A stretch of DNA of 64,000 nt, from assembly GCF_004151105.1 (NCBI RefSeq), contig NZ_PHRF01000066.1, forward strand, positions 1 to 64,000, written 5' to 3'. This document shows positions 15,566 through 24,240 of this stretch, one piece after another. Within the stretch, counting starts at the first letter, position 1; the number at the start of each line of letters is the position of its first letter. Below the pieces are notes generated by a model. That model had not been told where the DNA came from, ran no database searches, and saw only the letters and a list, made by a program, of their open reading frames with translations. The DNA comes from Streptomyces sp. L-9-10. Lineage in GTDB: Bacteria; Actinomycetota; Actinomycetes; Streptomycetales; Streptomycetaceae. The translations under genes were made by a program, and so were the position numbers.

Positions 15566-17467
15566 ATGTCCCACGCGACACCCCGGACGCTCGTCGCACG
15601 GCTCCTGGACGACGACTGCCCGCCCTTCGCCCTGCTCCGCCGCCGCACCCCCGGCCGGGACCACGATCTCGTGGAACTGCTCATCGGATCCGTACACGAG
15701 GCGGACCGGCTGGGCGAGCTGCCGGACGGCGCCGGCCCCTCGCTCGCGCTGGTGCCGTTCCGGCAGATCAGGGAGCGCGGCTTCGACGTACGGGACGACG
15801 GGACGCCGCTGGCCGTGCTGGTCGCGGACGAGACGTACGAACTGCCGCTCGCGGAACTCCTCGCCGGGCTGCCCGCCCATGACGTACGGGTCGAGGACGG
15901 CGCGTTCGACATCGACGACGAGCGGTACGCGGAGATCGTCCGGCGGGTGATCGAGGACGAGATCGGCCGCGGCGAGGGCGCGAACTTCGTCATCCGGCGG
16001 ACCTTCGAAGGCCGTGTCCCCGGCTTCGGGCGGGCCGACGCCCTCGCCCTCTTCCGGCGGCTGCTCACCGGTGAGCGCGGCGCGTACTGGACGTTCCTCG
16101 TCCACACCGGCGAACGCACCCTGGTCGGCGCCAGCCCCGAGGTCCATGTCCGGATGAGCGGCGGGACCGTCGTGATGAACCCGATCAGCGGGACCTTCCG
16201 CTATCCGCCGGAGGGCCCGTCCGCCGAAGCGCTGCTGGAGTTCCTGGGCGACCGCAAGGAGACGGAGGAGCTGTCCATGGTCGTCGACGAGGAGCTGAAG
16301 ATGATGTGCACCGTCGGCGACCGGGGCGGGGTGGTGATCGGCCCCCGGCTCAAGGAGATGGCCCATCTCGCGCACACCGAGTACGAGTTGCGCGGCCGTT
16401 CGTCGCTCGATGTGCGCGAGGTGCTGAAGGAGACGATGTTCGCGGCGACGGTCACCGGCTCGCCGGTGCAGAACGCCTGCCGGGTCATCGAGCGGCACGA
16501 GGCCGGCGGGCGCGGCTACTACGGGGGCGCGCTCGCGCTCATCGGGCGGGACGCGGGCGGCACGCAGACCCTCGACTCCCCCATCCTGATCCGTACCGCC
16601 GACATCGACCGCGACGGCGGGCTGCGGGTGCCGGTCGGGGCGACGCTCGTACGTCATTCGCGCCCGGAGAGCGAGGTCGCCGAGACCCACGCCAAGGCGG
16701 CGGGGGTGCTGGCGGCGCTGGGCGTACGGCCCGGCCGCCCGCGCGACGAGTCCGCGCGCCCGCGGCTCGCCGACGACCCGGGGGTCAGGGCCGCGCTGGA
16801 CGCGCGGCGCGCGGACCTCGCGCCGTTCTGGCTGAGGATGCGGACCGCGTCCACGACGCTCACCGGGCACGCCCTGGTCGTCGACGGCGAGGACACCTTC
16901 ACCGCGATGCTGGCGCATGTGCTGCGGTCGTCGGGTCTTGAGGTGACCGTACGGCGCTTCGACGAGCCGGATCTGCGCGCCACCGTGCGCGCGCACGAGG
17001 GCCCGGTGGTGCTGGGCCCCGGCCCCGGCGACCCGGCGGACACGGCCGACCCGAAGATGCGGATGCTGCGCGGGCTGGCGGGGGAACTGGTCCGCGACCG
17101 GCGGAACGGGCTGCTCGGGGTCTGCCTCGGGCACGAGCTGATCGCGGCGGAACTGGGGCTGGAGACGGTACGCAAGCGGGTGCCGTACCAGGGTGCGCAG
17201 ACCCGGATCGACCTGTTCGGCCGGGAGGAGACGGTCGGCTTCTACAACAGCTTCACGGCGCGGTGCGACGACGCGGCGGCGGAGGAACTGGCGGCGCACG
17301 GGGTGGAGGTGAGCCGGGACGGGGACAGCGGGGAGGTGTACGCGCTGAGGGGCGACGGGTTCGCGTCGGTGCAGTTCCATCCGGAGTCGGTGCTGACGCT
17401 GAATGGGCGGGAGGTGGTGGCGGGGCTGCTCGGCGCCTTCCGGCGGGGGGTCGTGGGCGCGGGCTGA
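15566..17467 (+). CDS. trpE: Anthranilate synthase, fused TrpE-TrpG (PhzE-type)
   Basis: The protein has 633 residues. The N-terminal chorismate-binding domain (to about 410) shows FLVHTGERTLVGASPEVHV, NPISGTFRYP, LSMVVDEELKMM, KETMFAATVTGSP and GYYGGALALIG. The C-terminal glutamine amidotransferase has GVCLGHE with nucleophile C520 and FHPESVLT with the catalytic His-Glu. The fusion channels ammonia from glutamine to chorismate. GGAAGGA precedes ATG 15566. The 3-prime end is very G-rich (17401-17460: 34 G, 14 C) compared with 15601-15660 (17 G, 31 C) and runs into a repeat. Confidence 0.95.
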   Translation: MSHATPRTLVARLLDDDCPPFALLRRRTPGRDHDLVELLIGSVHEADRLGELPDGAGPSLALVPFRQIRERGFDVRDDGTPLAVLVADETYELPLAELLAGLPAHDVRVEDGAFDIDDERYAEIVRRVIEDEIGRGEGANFVIRRTFEGRVPGFGRADALALFRRLLTGERGAYWTFLVHTGERTLVGASPEVHVRMSGGTVVMNPISGTFRYPPEGPSAEALLEFLGDRKETEELSMVVDEELKMMCTVGDRGGVVIGPRLKEMAHLAHTEYELRGRSSLDVREVLKETMFAATVTGSPVQNACRVIERHEAGGRGYYGGALALIGRDAGGTQTLDSPILIRTADIDRDGGLRVPVGATLVRHSRPESEVAETHAKAAGVLAALGVRPGRPRDESARPRLADDPGVRAALDARRADLAPFWLRMRTASTTLTGHALVVDGEDTFTAMLAHVLRSSGLEVTVRRFDEPDLRATVRAHEGPVVLGPGPGDPADTADPKMRMLRGLAGELVRDRRNGLLGVCLGHELIAAELGLETVRKRVPYQGAQTRIDLFGREETVGFYNSFTARCDDAAAEELAAHGVEVSRDGDSGEVYALRGDGFASVQFHPESVLTLNGREVVAGLLGAFRRGVVGAG

Positions 17468-17760
17468 GTGGTGGCGGTGCGCCTCCGGCGGGGGCTCGTG
17501 GTGCGGGGTGCGTTTTGGCCGGGGCCGGTGGTCGTGTGCGGGGTGCGGTGCGCCTCCGGCGCGGGGTGCGTTTTGGCCGGGGCCGGTGGTCGTGTGCGGG
17601 GTGTCGCCGGGGTGCGCTCCGGGGCTCGCGTCCCGGACTGCATGATTTACGGCGCGACTCCGCCCAGTCGATGGTTCGGGCGTCCGTGCGCCACACATCA
17701 CGCTCTACGTCCCGGACACGACCCCTGCGCGCCCCCCTTCACCGCCCGTCACCGACTACC
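17468..17760 (+). repeat. Palindromic intergenic repeat, copy 2 (after trpE)
   Basis: It starts right after the stop codon with GGCGGTGCGCCTCCGGCGG. Two near-identical blocks containing GTGCGTTTTGGCCGGGGCC and GGTGGTCGTGTGCGGGGTG follow. Next come TCGCCGGGGTGCGCTCCGGG and GTCCCGGACTGCATGATTTA, and a roughly 85-base block (17670-17756) that is nearly identical to 30601-30687. No gene is visible here. Confidence 0.75.
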
Positions 17761-17955
17761 CGGCCGTGCGCCGTGGTGGGGTGCCGCTCCGTTCCGGGTG
17801 CCGTCTTTCCGGCGGCGAGTGAGCCGAAGGGCGCGCCGCTGTCGAAAGGGAGAGCGCGCGGAGGTTCCCGAGGTACGAGGGAATCGAGCACGGTCGACCG
17901 TCGACAGGGGCTCAAAGCGCCCGGAGGCGAACCGAGCCCCAAAAAAAAGGGGGAC
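17761..17955. repeat. Convergent gap with A8 tract and partial repeat arm behind pfkA
   Basis: No gene is visible. Read from the pfkA stop on the minus strand, GTCCCCC is followed by eight T and then GGGGCTC, and next by CGGTTCGCCTCCGGGCG, which matches the block that opens the repeat copies. GGGGCTC (17907-17913) and GAGCCCC (17934-17940) can pair. The A8/T8 run (17941-17948) is exceptional in this GC-rich sequence. A palindrome around CGGTCGACCGTCGAC lies at 17891-17905. Confidence 0.55.
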
Positions 17956-18984
17956 CTAGCCGAAGAAGACGCTCACCTCGTCGTACAGCTCCGGCTGGAC
18001 CGTTTTGAGTTGGGCCGTGGCCTCGGAGATCGGGACGCGGACTATGTCCGTACCGCGCAGGGCGACCATCTTGCCGTAGTCGCCGTCGCGTACCGCCTCG
18101 ATCGCGTGCAGGCCGAAGCGCGTGGCCAGCCAGCGGTCGAAGGCGCTGGGGGTGCCGCCCCGTTGGACGTGGCCGAGGACCGTCGTCCTGGCCTCCTTGC
18201 CCGTGCGGCGCTCGATCTCCTTGGCCAGCCATTCGCCGACGCCCGACAGCCGGACATGGCCGAAGGAGTCCAGCGTGCCGTCCTTGAGGACCAGGTCGCC
18301 GTCCTTCGGCATCGCGCCCTCCGCGACGACGACGATCGGGGCGTAGGACGCCTTGAACCGGGAGGTCACCCAGGCGCAGACCTGGTCGACGTCGAAGCGC
18401 TGCTCCGGTATGAGGATGACGTTCGCGCCGCCTGCCAGGCCGGAGTGCAGGGCTATCCAGCCCGCGTGACGGCCCATCACCTCGCAGACCAGGACGCGCA
18501 TATGGGATTCGGCGGTGGTGTGCAGCCGGTCGATCGCCTCGGTGGCGATACCGACCGCGGTGTCGAAGCCGAAGGTGTAGTCCGTGGCCGAGAGGTCGTT
18601 GTCGATGGTCTTGGGCACGCCGACGCAGGGAATGCCGTGGCTGTCGGAGAGCCGCGCCGCCACCCCGAGGGTGTCCTCGCCGCCGATCACGATCAGCGCC
18701 TCCACGCCGTGCGCGGCGAGGGTCTCCCTGATGCGCCGGACGCCGTCCTCGGCCTTGAGGGGGTTGGTGCGCGAGGAGCCGAGGATGGTGCCGCCGCGCG
18801 GCAGGATGCCGCGTACCGCGGGGATGTCGAGCCGTAGGGTGTCGTCGTCCAGCGGCCCTCGCCAGCCGTCCCTGAACCCGGTGAACGTGTAGCCGTATTC
18901 CTGGACACCCTTGCGTACGATGCCGCGGATGACCGCGTTGAGCCCGGGACAGTCGCCGCCCCCGGTCAGTACTCCGACGCGCAT
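17956..18984 (-). CDS. pfkA: 6-phosphofructokinase
   Basis: The protein has 342 residues. It phosphorylates fructose 6-phosphate in glycolysis. Motifs are VGVLTGGGDCPGLNAVIRG (nucleotide loop), ILGSSRTNPL, LIVIGGEDTLGVA, VGVPKTIDNDLSATDYTFGFDTA (catalytic D in TIDND) and CEVMGRHAGWIAL. GGEDT instead of GGDGS is typical of actinobacterial and PPi-type relatives, so the phosphate donor (ATP or PPi) should not be assumed. I start at ATG 18984 (MRVGVLTGG), behind GGGGAG. Confidence 0.94.
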   Translation of the reverse strand: MRVGVLTGGGDCPGLNAVIRGIVRKGVQEYGYTFTGFRDGWRGPLDDDTLRLDIPAVRGILPRGGTILGSSRTNPLKAEDGVRRIRETLAAHGVEALIVIGGEDTLGVAARLSDSHGIPCVGVPKTIDNDLSATDYTFGFDTAVGIATEAIDRLHTTAESHMRVLVCEVMGRHAGWIALHSGLAGGANVILIPEQRFDVDQVCAWVTSRFKASYAPIVVVAEGAMPKDGDLVLKDGTLDSFGHVRLSGVGEWLAKEIERRTGKEARTTVLGHVQRGGTPSAFDRWLATRFGLHAIEAVRDGDYGKMVALRGTDIVRVPISEATAQLKTVQPELYDEVSVFFG

Positions 18985-19130
18985 GGAAAACACTCCCCTT
19001 CGCCATCGATCGGGTACCCGGGCCACAGGAAGGGTGACTCAGGTCACTCCGGCATGGTGCGCAGGGTCAATTGCGTTGCACCAGAGGGCGGATGAAGGCT
19101 TGTGCGGGGATTCTCCGGGGCGGGCCCGGC

Positions 19131-19805
19131 TCAGATGTCGTCGAGGCCGCGTTCGATGGCGTACCGCACCAGCTCCACGCGGTTGTGGAGCTGGAGCTTG
19201 CCGAGGGTGTTCTGTACATGGTTCTGCACGGTGCGGTGCGAGATGACCAGGCGTTCGGCGATCTGTTTGTACGAGAGGCCCTTGGCGACCAGCCGGAGCA
19301 CTTCGGTCTCGCGCTCGGTCAGTTCCGGGGCCTTGGGTTCGTCGGGGGCGGCGGACGCGGGCTCGGAGGCGAGTCTGCGGTACTCGCCGAGCACCAGGCC
19401 CGCGAGACCGGGGGTGAAGACCGGGTCGCCGACGGCGGTGCGGTGTACGGCGTCGATCAGGTCTTCCGTACGGGCCGACTTGAGCAGATAGCCGGTGGCG
19501 CCGGACTTCACCGCTTCCAGGACGTCGGCGTGCTCGCCGCTGGCGGAGAGCACCAGCACGCGGAGTCCGGGAAGGGTGCCGACCAGCTCCTTGCAGACCT
19601 GGACGCCGGGCATACCGGGCAGATTGAGGTCCAGGACGAGCACGCGCGGGGTGGTGGCCTTCGCGCGGCGCACCGCCTGCGGGCCGTCCTCGGCGGTCGC
19701 GACCACGTCGAAGCCGGCCGCGTCCAGATCGCGGGCGACGGCGTCGCGCCACATCGGGTGGTCGTCGACCACCATCACCCTGATCGGGTCCGTCTGTTCA
19801 GTCAT
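19131..19805 (-). CDS. macR: NarL/LuxR-type response regulator (MacR-like)
   Basis: The protein has 224 residues. The receiver domain has acidic pair D14-D15, phosphoacceptor D59 in LVLDLNLPG and K109 in GYLLKSA. The C-terminal LuxR helix-turn-helix (LTERETEVLRLVAKGLSYKQIAERL) lies near 163-215. Its ATG overlaps the stop of the adjacent sensor kinase gene. By position next to pfkA and plsC it corresponds to MacR, a morphogenesis regulator in S. coelicolor. The symbol rests on memory of that gene order. Confidence 0.9.
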   Translation of the reverse strand: MTEQTDPIRVMVVDDHPMWRDAVARDLDAAGFDVVATAEDGPQAVRRAKATTPRVLVLDLNLPGMPGVQVCKELVGTLPGLRVLVLSASGEHADVLEAVKSGATGYLLKSARTEDLIDAVHRTAVGDPVFTPGLAGLVLGEYRRLASEPASAAPDEPKAPELTERETEVLRLVAKGLSYKQIAERLVISHRTVQNHVQNTLGKLQLHNRVELVRYAIERGLDDI

Positions 19806-20983
19806 CGCCGTGCCTCTCCCCGTGGAACCTTCAACTCGACTTCCGTGCCCTGTCCCGGCACCGAGATCAGCTCGGCCGTGCCGCCCAGGTCCCGCAGCCG
19901 GCCGCGGATCGAGAGGGCGACGCCGAGCCGGCCCTCCCCCTCGGCCTGGGCGAGCCGGCCCTCCGGGATACCCGGGCCGTCGTCCCGTACGGTCACGATC
20001 ACTTCGTCCGGCCACTCCTCGACCAGGATCCAGGCGTGTGCCTCGGCGCCCGCGTGCCTGCGGACATTGTCCAGGGCGGCACCGACAGCGGCCGTCAGTT
20101 CCTCGGCCGCGGCCGGCGGCAGCAGTACCGGAGCGCCCGGTTCCGAGAAGGTGATCCGCGAACCGGCGTACGGCGCGAGGAGTGTGCGCAGGTCGCAGGG
20201 CTCGTCGTCCCGGCCCGCCGTACGGGCCACCGTGTCCTCGGACGCGCGGGTGGCGGGCACCAGTCCGCTGGAGACCAGCGTGCGCAGGGCGATCTCCTGC
20301 TCCCCCGCCAGCCGGCCCAGTTCGGCGGCCTCGCCGCCCAGCGCCGTACCGCGCCGCTGCACCATCGCGAGCACCTGGAGCACGCTGTCGTGGATGTCAC
20401 GGGCCAGCCGCTCGCGCTCCCGTGTCGCGGCCTCGATCTCCAGGGCGCGGGCGAGGGTGCGTTCGGAGGCGCGGGCGACCTCGACGACGTATCCGATGGC
20501 GATGGAGGCGACCCAGACGAGCAGGACGTTGTGGAGGGTGTCCCTGCTGGGGTGCGCGCGCTCGACGAGGTTGGCGACGGCGACGACGGAGGAGGCGACC
20601 GCGGCCCAGCGCCAGCCGCCCTTGATGGCGAAGGCGAGGACCGATCCCGCGGCCCATATCGACGGCAGCGTGGGGCCGTCGATCTGCTGGGCGTGCGTGT
20701 CGGCGAGCGGCGTGAGCAGGATGCCGGTGACCGCGACGGCCAGGTCGGCGATCAGGAAGCGCTTGGTGCAGCTGACGGCGTTCGCCACTCTGGGGAGCGT
20801 GACCAGGGTCCATATCGCCAGGAACGCGAGGAACCAGGCGGCGACCCAGGGGCGTTCGAACCGCTCACGCTCGTAGAAGAAGATCAGGACCGCGTAGACC
20901 ATGGTCAGTACGCGGTACGCGGTCAGCGCCCGCCACAGCGGCTGCTCCACCGACATCCGTACGACGCGCTCGCGCCTGGCCAC
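19802..20983 (-). CDS. macS: Sensor histidine kinase, HisKA_3 family (MacS-like)
   Basis: The protein has 393 residues. About five hydrophobic segments lie between 20 and 170 with short loops. The dimerisation helix ERERLARDIHDSVLQVL follows with H198. The HATPase domain has ALDNVRRHAGAEAHAWI (N box) and VTVRDDGPGIPEGRL (G1). The lack of a large extracellular domain suggests membrane or intramembrane sensing. It is coupled by an ATGA overlap to the response regulator. Confidence 0.92.
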   Translation of the reverse strand: MARRERVVRMSVEQPLWRALTAYRVLTMVYAVLIFFYERERFERPWVAAWFLAFLAIWTLVTLPRVANAVSCTKRFLIADLAVAVTGILLTPLADTHAQQIDGPTLPSIWAAGSVLAFAIKGGWRWAAVASSVVAVANLVERAHPSRDTLHNVLLVWVASIAIGYVVEVARASERTLARALEIEAATRERERLARDIHDSVLQVLAMVQRRGTALGGEAAELGRLAGEQEIALRTLVSSGLVPATRASEDTVARTAGRDDEPCDLRTLLAPYAGSRITFSEPGAPVLLPPAAAEELTAAVGAALDNVRRHAGAEAHAWILVEEWPDEVIVTVRDDGPGIPEGRLAQAEGEGRLGVALSIRGRLRDLGGTAELISVPGQGTEVELKVPRGEARR

Positions 20984-21022
20984 TCGCCCCCCTCGTTCCC
21001 CTGCGGCCCGTTCGCCTCCGGC

Positions 21023-21736
21023 TCACTCCCCGCCGGTGCCCGCCGCCTTCGCCTCTTCCGCGAGCCGGCGCTTGGCCGCCGTCGCGTAGATGTCGACATA
21101 CTCCTGGCCCGAGAGTTTCATGATCTCGTACATCACCTGGTCGGTGACCGAACGCAGGATGAACCGGTCGCTCTCCATGCCCTGGTAGCGGCTGAAGTCC
21201 AGCGGCTCGCCGATCCTGATCCCCGGGCGCATCAGCTTCGGGACGACCTTGCCGGGCGGCTGGATCTTCTCCGTGTCGATCATGGCGACCGGGATGACCG
21301 GCGCGCCGGAGGCGAGCGCCACGCGGGCGAGGCCGCCGGGCTTGCCGCGGTAGAGACGGCCGTCGGGCGAGCGGGTGCCTTCCGGGTAGATGCCGAAGAG
21401 TTCACCGTTCGCCAGGACCTTGATGCCGCTCTGGATCGCGGCCTCGCCCGCGCCGCGCGCGCCCGAGCGGTCCACCGGCAGCTGTCCCACGCCCTTGAAG
21501 AACGCGGCGGTGAGCTTGCCCTTCACTCCGGGCGAGGTGAAGTACTCGGCCTTGGCGATGAAGGTGACCTTGCGGTCGAGCACGGCCGGGAGGAAGAACG
21601 AGTCGGAGAACGAGAGATGGTTGCTCGCGAGGATCGCCGGACCGTCGGCGGGGATGTTCTCGAGGCCCTCCACCCAGGGCCTGAAGGCGAGCTTCAGCGA
21701 CCCTCCGATGGAGAACTTCATGGCGCCGTAGATCAA
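21023..21736 (-). CDS. 1-acyl-glycerol-3-phosphate acyltransferase (PlsC family)
   Basis: The protein has 237 residues. The NHLSFSDSFF motif has the catalytic His-Asp with the HX4D spacing, followed by FIAKAEYF, GIYPEGTRSPDGRLYRGKPG (acceptor site) and VIPVAMI. It transfers acyl chains in phospholipid or glycolipid synthesis. I use a TTG start at 21736 because AGGAGG lies eight bases upstream. ATG 21721 would drop five residues and lose that spacing. Confidence 0.92.
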   Translation of the reverse strand: MIYGAMKFSIGGSLKLAFRPWVEGLENIPADGPAILASNHLSFSDSFFLPAVLDRKVTFIAKAEYFTSPGVKGKLTAAFFKGVGQLPVDRSGARGAGEAAIQSGIKVLANGELFGIYPEGTRSPDGRLYRGKPGGLARVALASGAPVIPVAMIDTEKIQPPGKVVPKLMRPGIRIGEPLDFSRYQGMESDRFILRSVTDQVMYEIMKLSGQEYVDIYATAAKRRLAEEAKAAGTGGE

Positions 21737-21884
21737 CTCGATTGCCTCCTGTGTGCTGTCGCACCGACCTTAACCCGTGGGGCTCCCGCACTCTCCTTCA
21801 TGGGTGCCCGACGGATCTGGTCGGTGTCGGTCCGGTCGCGTACGGTGAAGTACATCGTCCGATCCTCACGAACAGGAGACCCCG

Positions 21885-22664
21885 GTGCCGGTCCTTCCCG
21901 GAGCCGAGCCGTACCGCCACGAAGGTGGCGAGGTCGGCGTCCTTCTCTGTCACGGATTCACCGGTTCCCCGCAGTCGTTGCGCCCCTGGGCCGGGTATCT
22001 GGCCGAGCGAGGGCTGACCGTGTCGCTGCCGCTGCTCCCCGGGCACGGCACCCGCTGGCAGGACATGCGGGTCACCGGCTGGCAGGACTGGTACGCGGAG
22101 GTGGACCGGGCGCTGCGGGAGCTGCTGGAGCGGTGTACGCGGGTCTTCGTCGTCGGGCTGTCGATGGGCGGGGCGCTGGCGCTGCGGCTGGCGGCCAAGC
22201 ACGGCCGGGAGATCAGCGGGGTCGTGGTGGTGAACCCCGGGATCAAGGTGCACGGAGCGGCGGCGTACGCGCTGCCCGTGCTCCGTCATCTGGTCCCGAC
22301 GACCAGGGGCCTGACGAGCGACATCGCCAAGGAGGGTGCGCGGGAGCTGGGTTACGACCGGGTGCCGCTGCACGCGGCGCACTCGCTGCGGAATTTCTTC
22401 CGGCTGGTGGACACGGCGCTGCCGCAGGTCACCCAGCCGTTGCTGCTGCTGCACAGCCCCGAGGACCATGTGGTGCCGCCGGCCGACTCCGCCAGGATCC
22501 TGTCCCGGGTCTCGTCGGTGGATGTCCGTGAGGTCCTGCTGGAACAGAGCTACCACGTGGCGACGTTGGACCATGACGCGGAGCGGATTTTCGAGGAGAG
22601 TCACGCGTTCATCGGCCGGCTCGCTCCGACTGTCGGGAAGAAGGGGAGCACCACCGGTGGCTGA
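21885..22664 (+). CDS. Alpha/beta hydrolase, carboxylesterase/monoacylglycerol-lipase-like
   Basis: The protein has 259 residues. LLCHGFTGSP forms the oxyanion strand turn, GLSMGG carries the nucleophilic serine, LLLHSPEDHVVPP the acid and EQSYHVATLDHD the histidine. This resembles Est30-type carboxylesterases and monoacylglycerol lipases. GTG 21885 follows CAGGAGA. It is divergent from plsC and overlaps the downstream membrane-protein gene by eight bases. Confidence 0.9.
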   Translation: MPVLPGAEPYRHEGGEVGVLLCHGFTGSPQSLRPWAGYLAERGLTVSLPLLPGHGTRWQDMRVTGWQDWYAEVDRALRELLERCTRVFVVGLSMGGALALRLAAKHGREISGVVVVNPGIKVHGAAAYALPVLRHLVPTTRGLTSDIAKEGARELGYDRVPLHAAHSLRNFFRLVDTALPQVTQPLLLLHSPEDHVVPPADSARILSRVSSVDVREVLLEQSYHVATLDHDAERIFEESHAFIGRLAPTVGKKGSTTGG

Positions 22665-23283
22665 GCATGACGCGGACCGTGAGCCGCAGCCGATCGACGA
22701 GGACGCGGCCTGGGCGGCGATCGTGGCCGGGTACGGCGAGGAGCCGGCGGATCCGCCGGGCGCCAAGCCGTTCAAGTCGGTGGACGATCAGGCCCTGCTG
22801 GAGAGCGAGCGGAACAGCACGGACCCGGGGGCCGGGCCGGAGCCCGCGGCTCCGGACAAGACGCTGGGCAAGCCTCCCGAGAAGCCGGAGCCGACGGCCG
22901 GGAAGGATCCGGAGCCGGACGCCGAGGACGGGAAGCCCGCGCTGGGCGGTTCTGTCGTCTTCGCGCCCGGCGTCGGCGGGCCGCGCGACTACCAGCTGGA
23001 TGAGCCGCGCGAGGAGGACCTCGACGAGAGCGACGAGGGCCATTTCGTCCCGCCGGAGCCGCCGCCGCTGCCGGAATCCGACGCGACGGCGAGATTCGCC
23101 TGGCTCGCGGTGATCGGCGGCCCGGTGCTGATGCTGGTCGCCGTCCTGCTGCGGTGGGACATGACGTGGTGGCTGAGCACGCTCTGCATCGGCGGCTTCC
23201 TGGGCGGTTTCGTCACGTTGGTGGCGCGGATGAAGCATGACGACGACGAGAGCGACGACCCGGGGAGCGGTGCGGTGGTCTGA
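22657..23283 (+). CDS. Hypothetical acidic protein with C-terminal membrane helices
   Basis: The protein has 208 residues. The first 145 are acidic, proline-rich and probably disordered. Two hydrophobic helices (about 148-165 and 170-190) and an acidic tail follow. The start GTG lies inside the end of the hydrolase gene behind AGGGGAG, so translation is coupled. I recognise no domain. Confidence 0.75.
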   Translation: MAEHDADREPQPIDEDAAWAAIVAGYGEEPADPPGAKPFKSVDDQALLESERNSTDPGAGPEPAAPDKTLGKPPEKPEPTAGKDPEPDAEDGKPALGGSVVFAPGVGGPRDYQLDEPREEDLDESDEGHFVPPEPPPLPESDATARFAWLAVIGGPVLMLVAVLLRWDMTWWLSTLCIGGFLGGFVTLVARMKHDDDESDDPGSGAVV

Positions 23284-23306
23284 CGGACCCGGCGGGAGCC
23301 GGTGGT

Positions 23307-24059
23307 TCAGAACGCCGGTACGCGGAGGGCGGCGAGCACCGGAAGGTGATCCGTCGCCGCCCTGAGGTCGGTCTCGTCGAGGCCCGGCAGACCGTGTGGC
23401 ACCCCGCAGCCGAGCACCTCGATGCCGTGCGTGGCGAAGATCGCGTCGATGCGCTGGCGGGGGTGTACGGCGGGCGAGGTGTACTCACCGCCCCAGGGCG
23501 CCCGGTCCCAGCAGTCCTGGAGTTCCCCGGCCAGCAGCCGGAAACCGCGGCCGGTGGGGCGGTCGTTGAGGTCCCCGGCGACGATCGTGTGCGGTACGTC
23601 CATGGCCTTGAGCCGGTCGAGCACCATCCCCGCCTGCGCGTGGCGCTCGTCGGCGCTGAGGCTCAGATGGCAGCTGAGCAGCCCGATCCGGGCGCCCGCG
23701 ATCCGTACCGCCGCCGTGGCGAAGCCGCGCCGGTGGAGGCCCGGGGTGAGCGGCAGCAGGATGTCCTCCGTCCGCTCGACCGCGACGCGCAGCGAGCAGA
23801 GCAGCAGCGGCCCCGCCGCGGTGGCGCCGCCGCCGAGCACCACGAGACCGGTGTGCGCCGCCAGCCAGGCCGCGCGTTTGCGCCAGCGGAAGAACCGCGG
23901 CGCCTCCTGGACGAAGACCAGATCGGGCGCGCAGGCCCTGATCACCCGGGCCAGCGCCTCGTTGTCGTCGCGCATCGACCGGATGTTGTAGCTGAGCACC
24001 CGGATCACCGCCGAACCATCCGGCTCGGTACGGGAGTCGGGCAGCGTGGGCATCGCCAT
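23307..24059 (-). CDS. Endonuclease/exonuclease/phosphatase-family protein
   Basis: The protein has 250 residues. EEP-fold motifs are visible: VLSYNIRSMRDDNEAL, LVFVQEAPRF, LLSCHLSLSADER, IVAGDLNDRP, QRIDAIFAT and ATDHLPVLAALRV. Such enzymes cleave phosphodiesters in nucleic acids or lipids, and no sequence here tells which. Two close ATGs (24059 and 24053) can serve as start. Its upstream gap holds a 33-bp tandem repeat. Confidence 0.87.
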   Translation of the reverse strand: MAMPTLPDSRTEPDGSAVIRVLSYNIRSMRDDNEALARVIRACAPDLVFVQEAPRFFRWRKRAAWLAAHTGLVVLGGGATAAGPLLLCSLRVAVERTEDILLPLTPGLHRRGFATAAVRIAGARIGLLSCHLSLSADERHAQAGMVLDRLKAMDVPHTIVAGDLNDRPTGRGFRLLAGELQDCWDRAPWGGEYTSPAVHPRQRIDAIFATHGIEVLGCGVPHGLPGLDETDLRAATDHLPVLAALRVPAF

Positions 24060-24084
24060 GCCGCCAAGATATCGGCAGGCGGGG

Positions 24085-24183
24085 CGGCCGTACGCACCGA
24101 CACCAGCGGCCCGGGAGCGGCCGTACGCACCGACACCAGCGACCCAGGAACGGCCGTACGCACCGACACACCAGCGGCCCGGG
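24085..24183. repeat. 33-bp minisatellite, three copies
   Basis: CGGCCGTACGCACCGACACC begins at 24085, 24118 and 24151, giving an exact 33-base period. The units differ at a few bases and the last one gains two bases. It lies between the glucokinase stop and the start of the EEP-family gene. Confidence 0.85.
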
Positions 24184-24240
24184 ACATGACGGCGCCCGCC
24201 GCACCGAGGACACGGTGACGGCGGGCGCGGTCGTGCCGGG

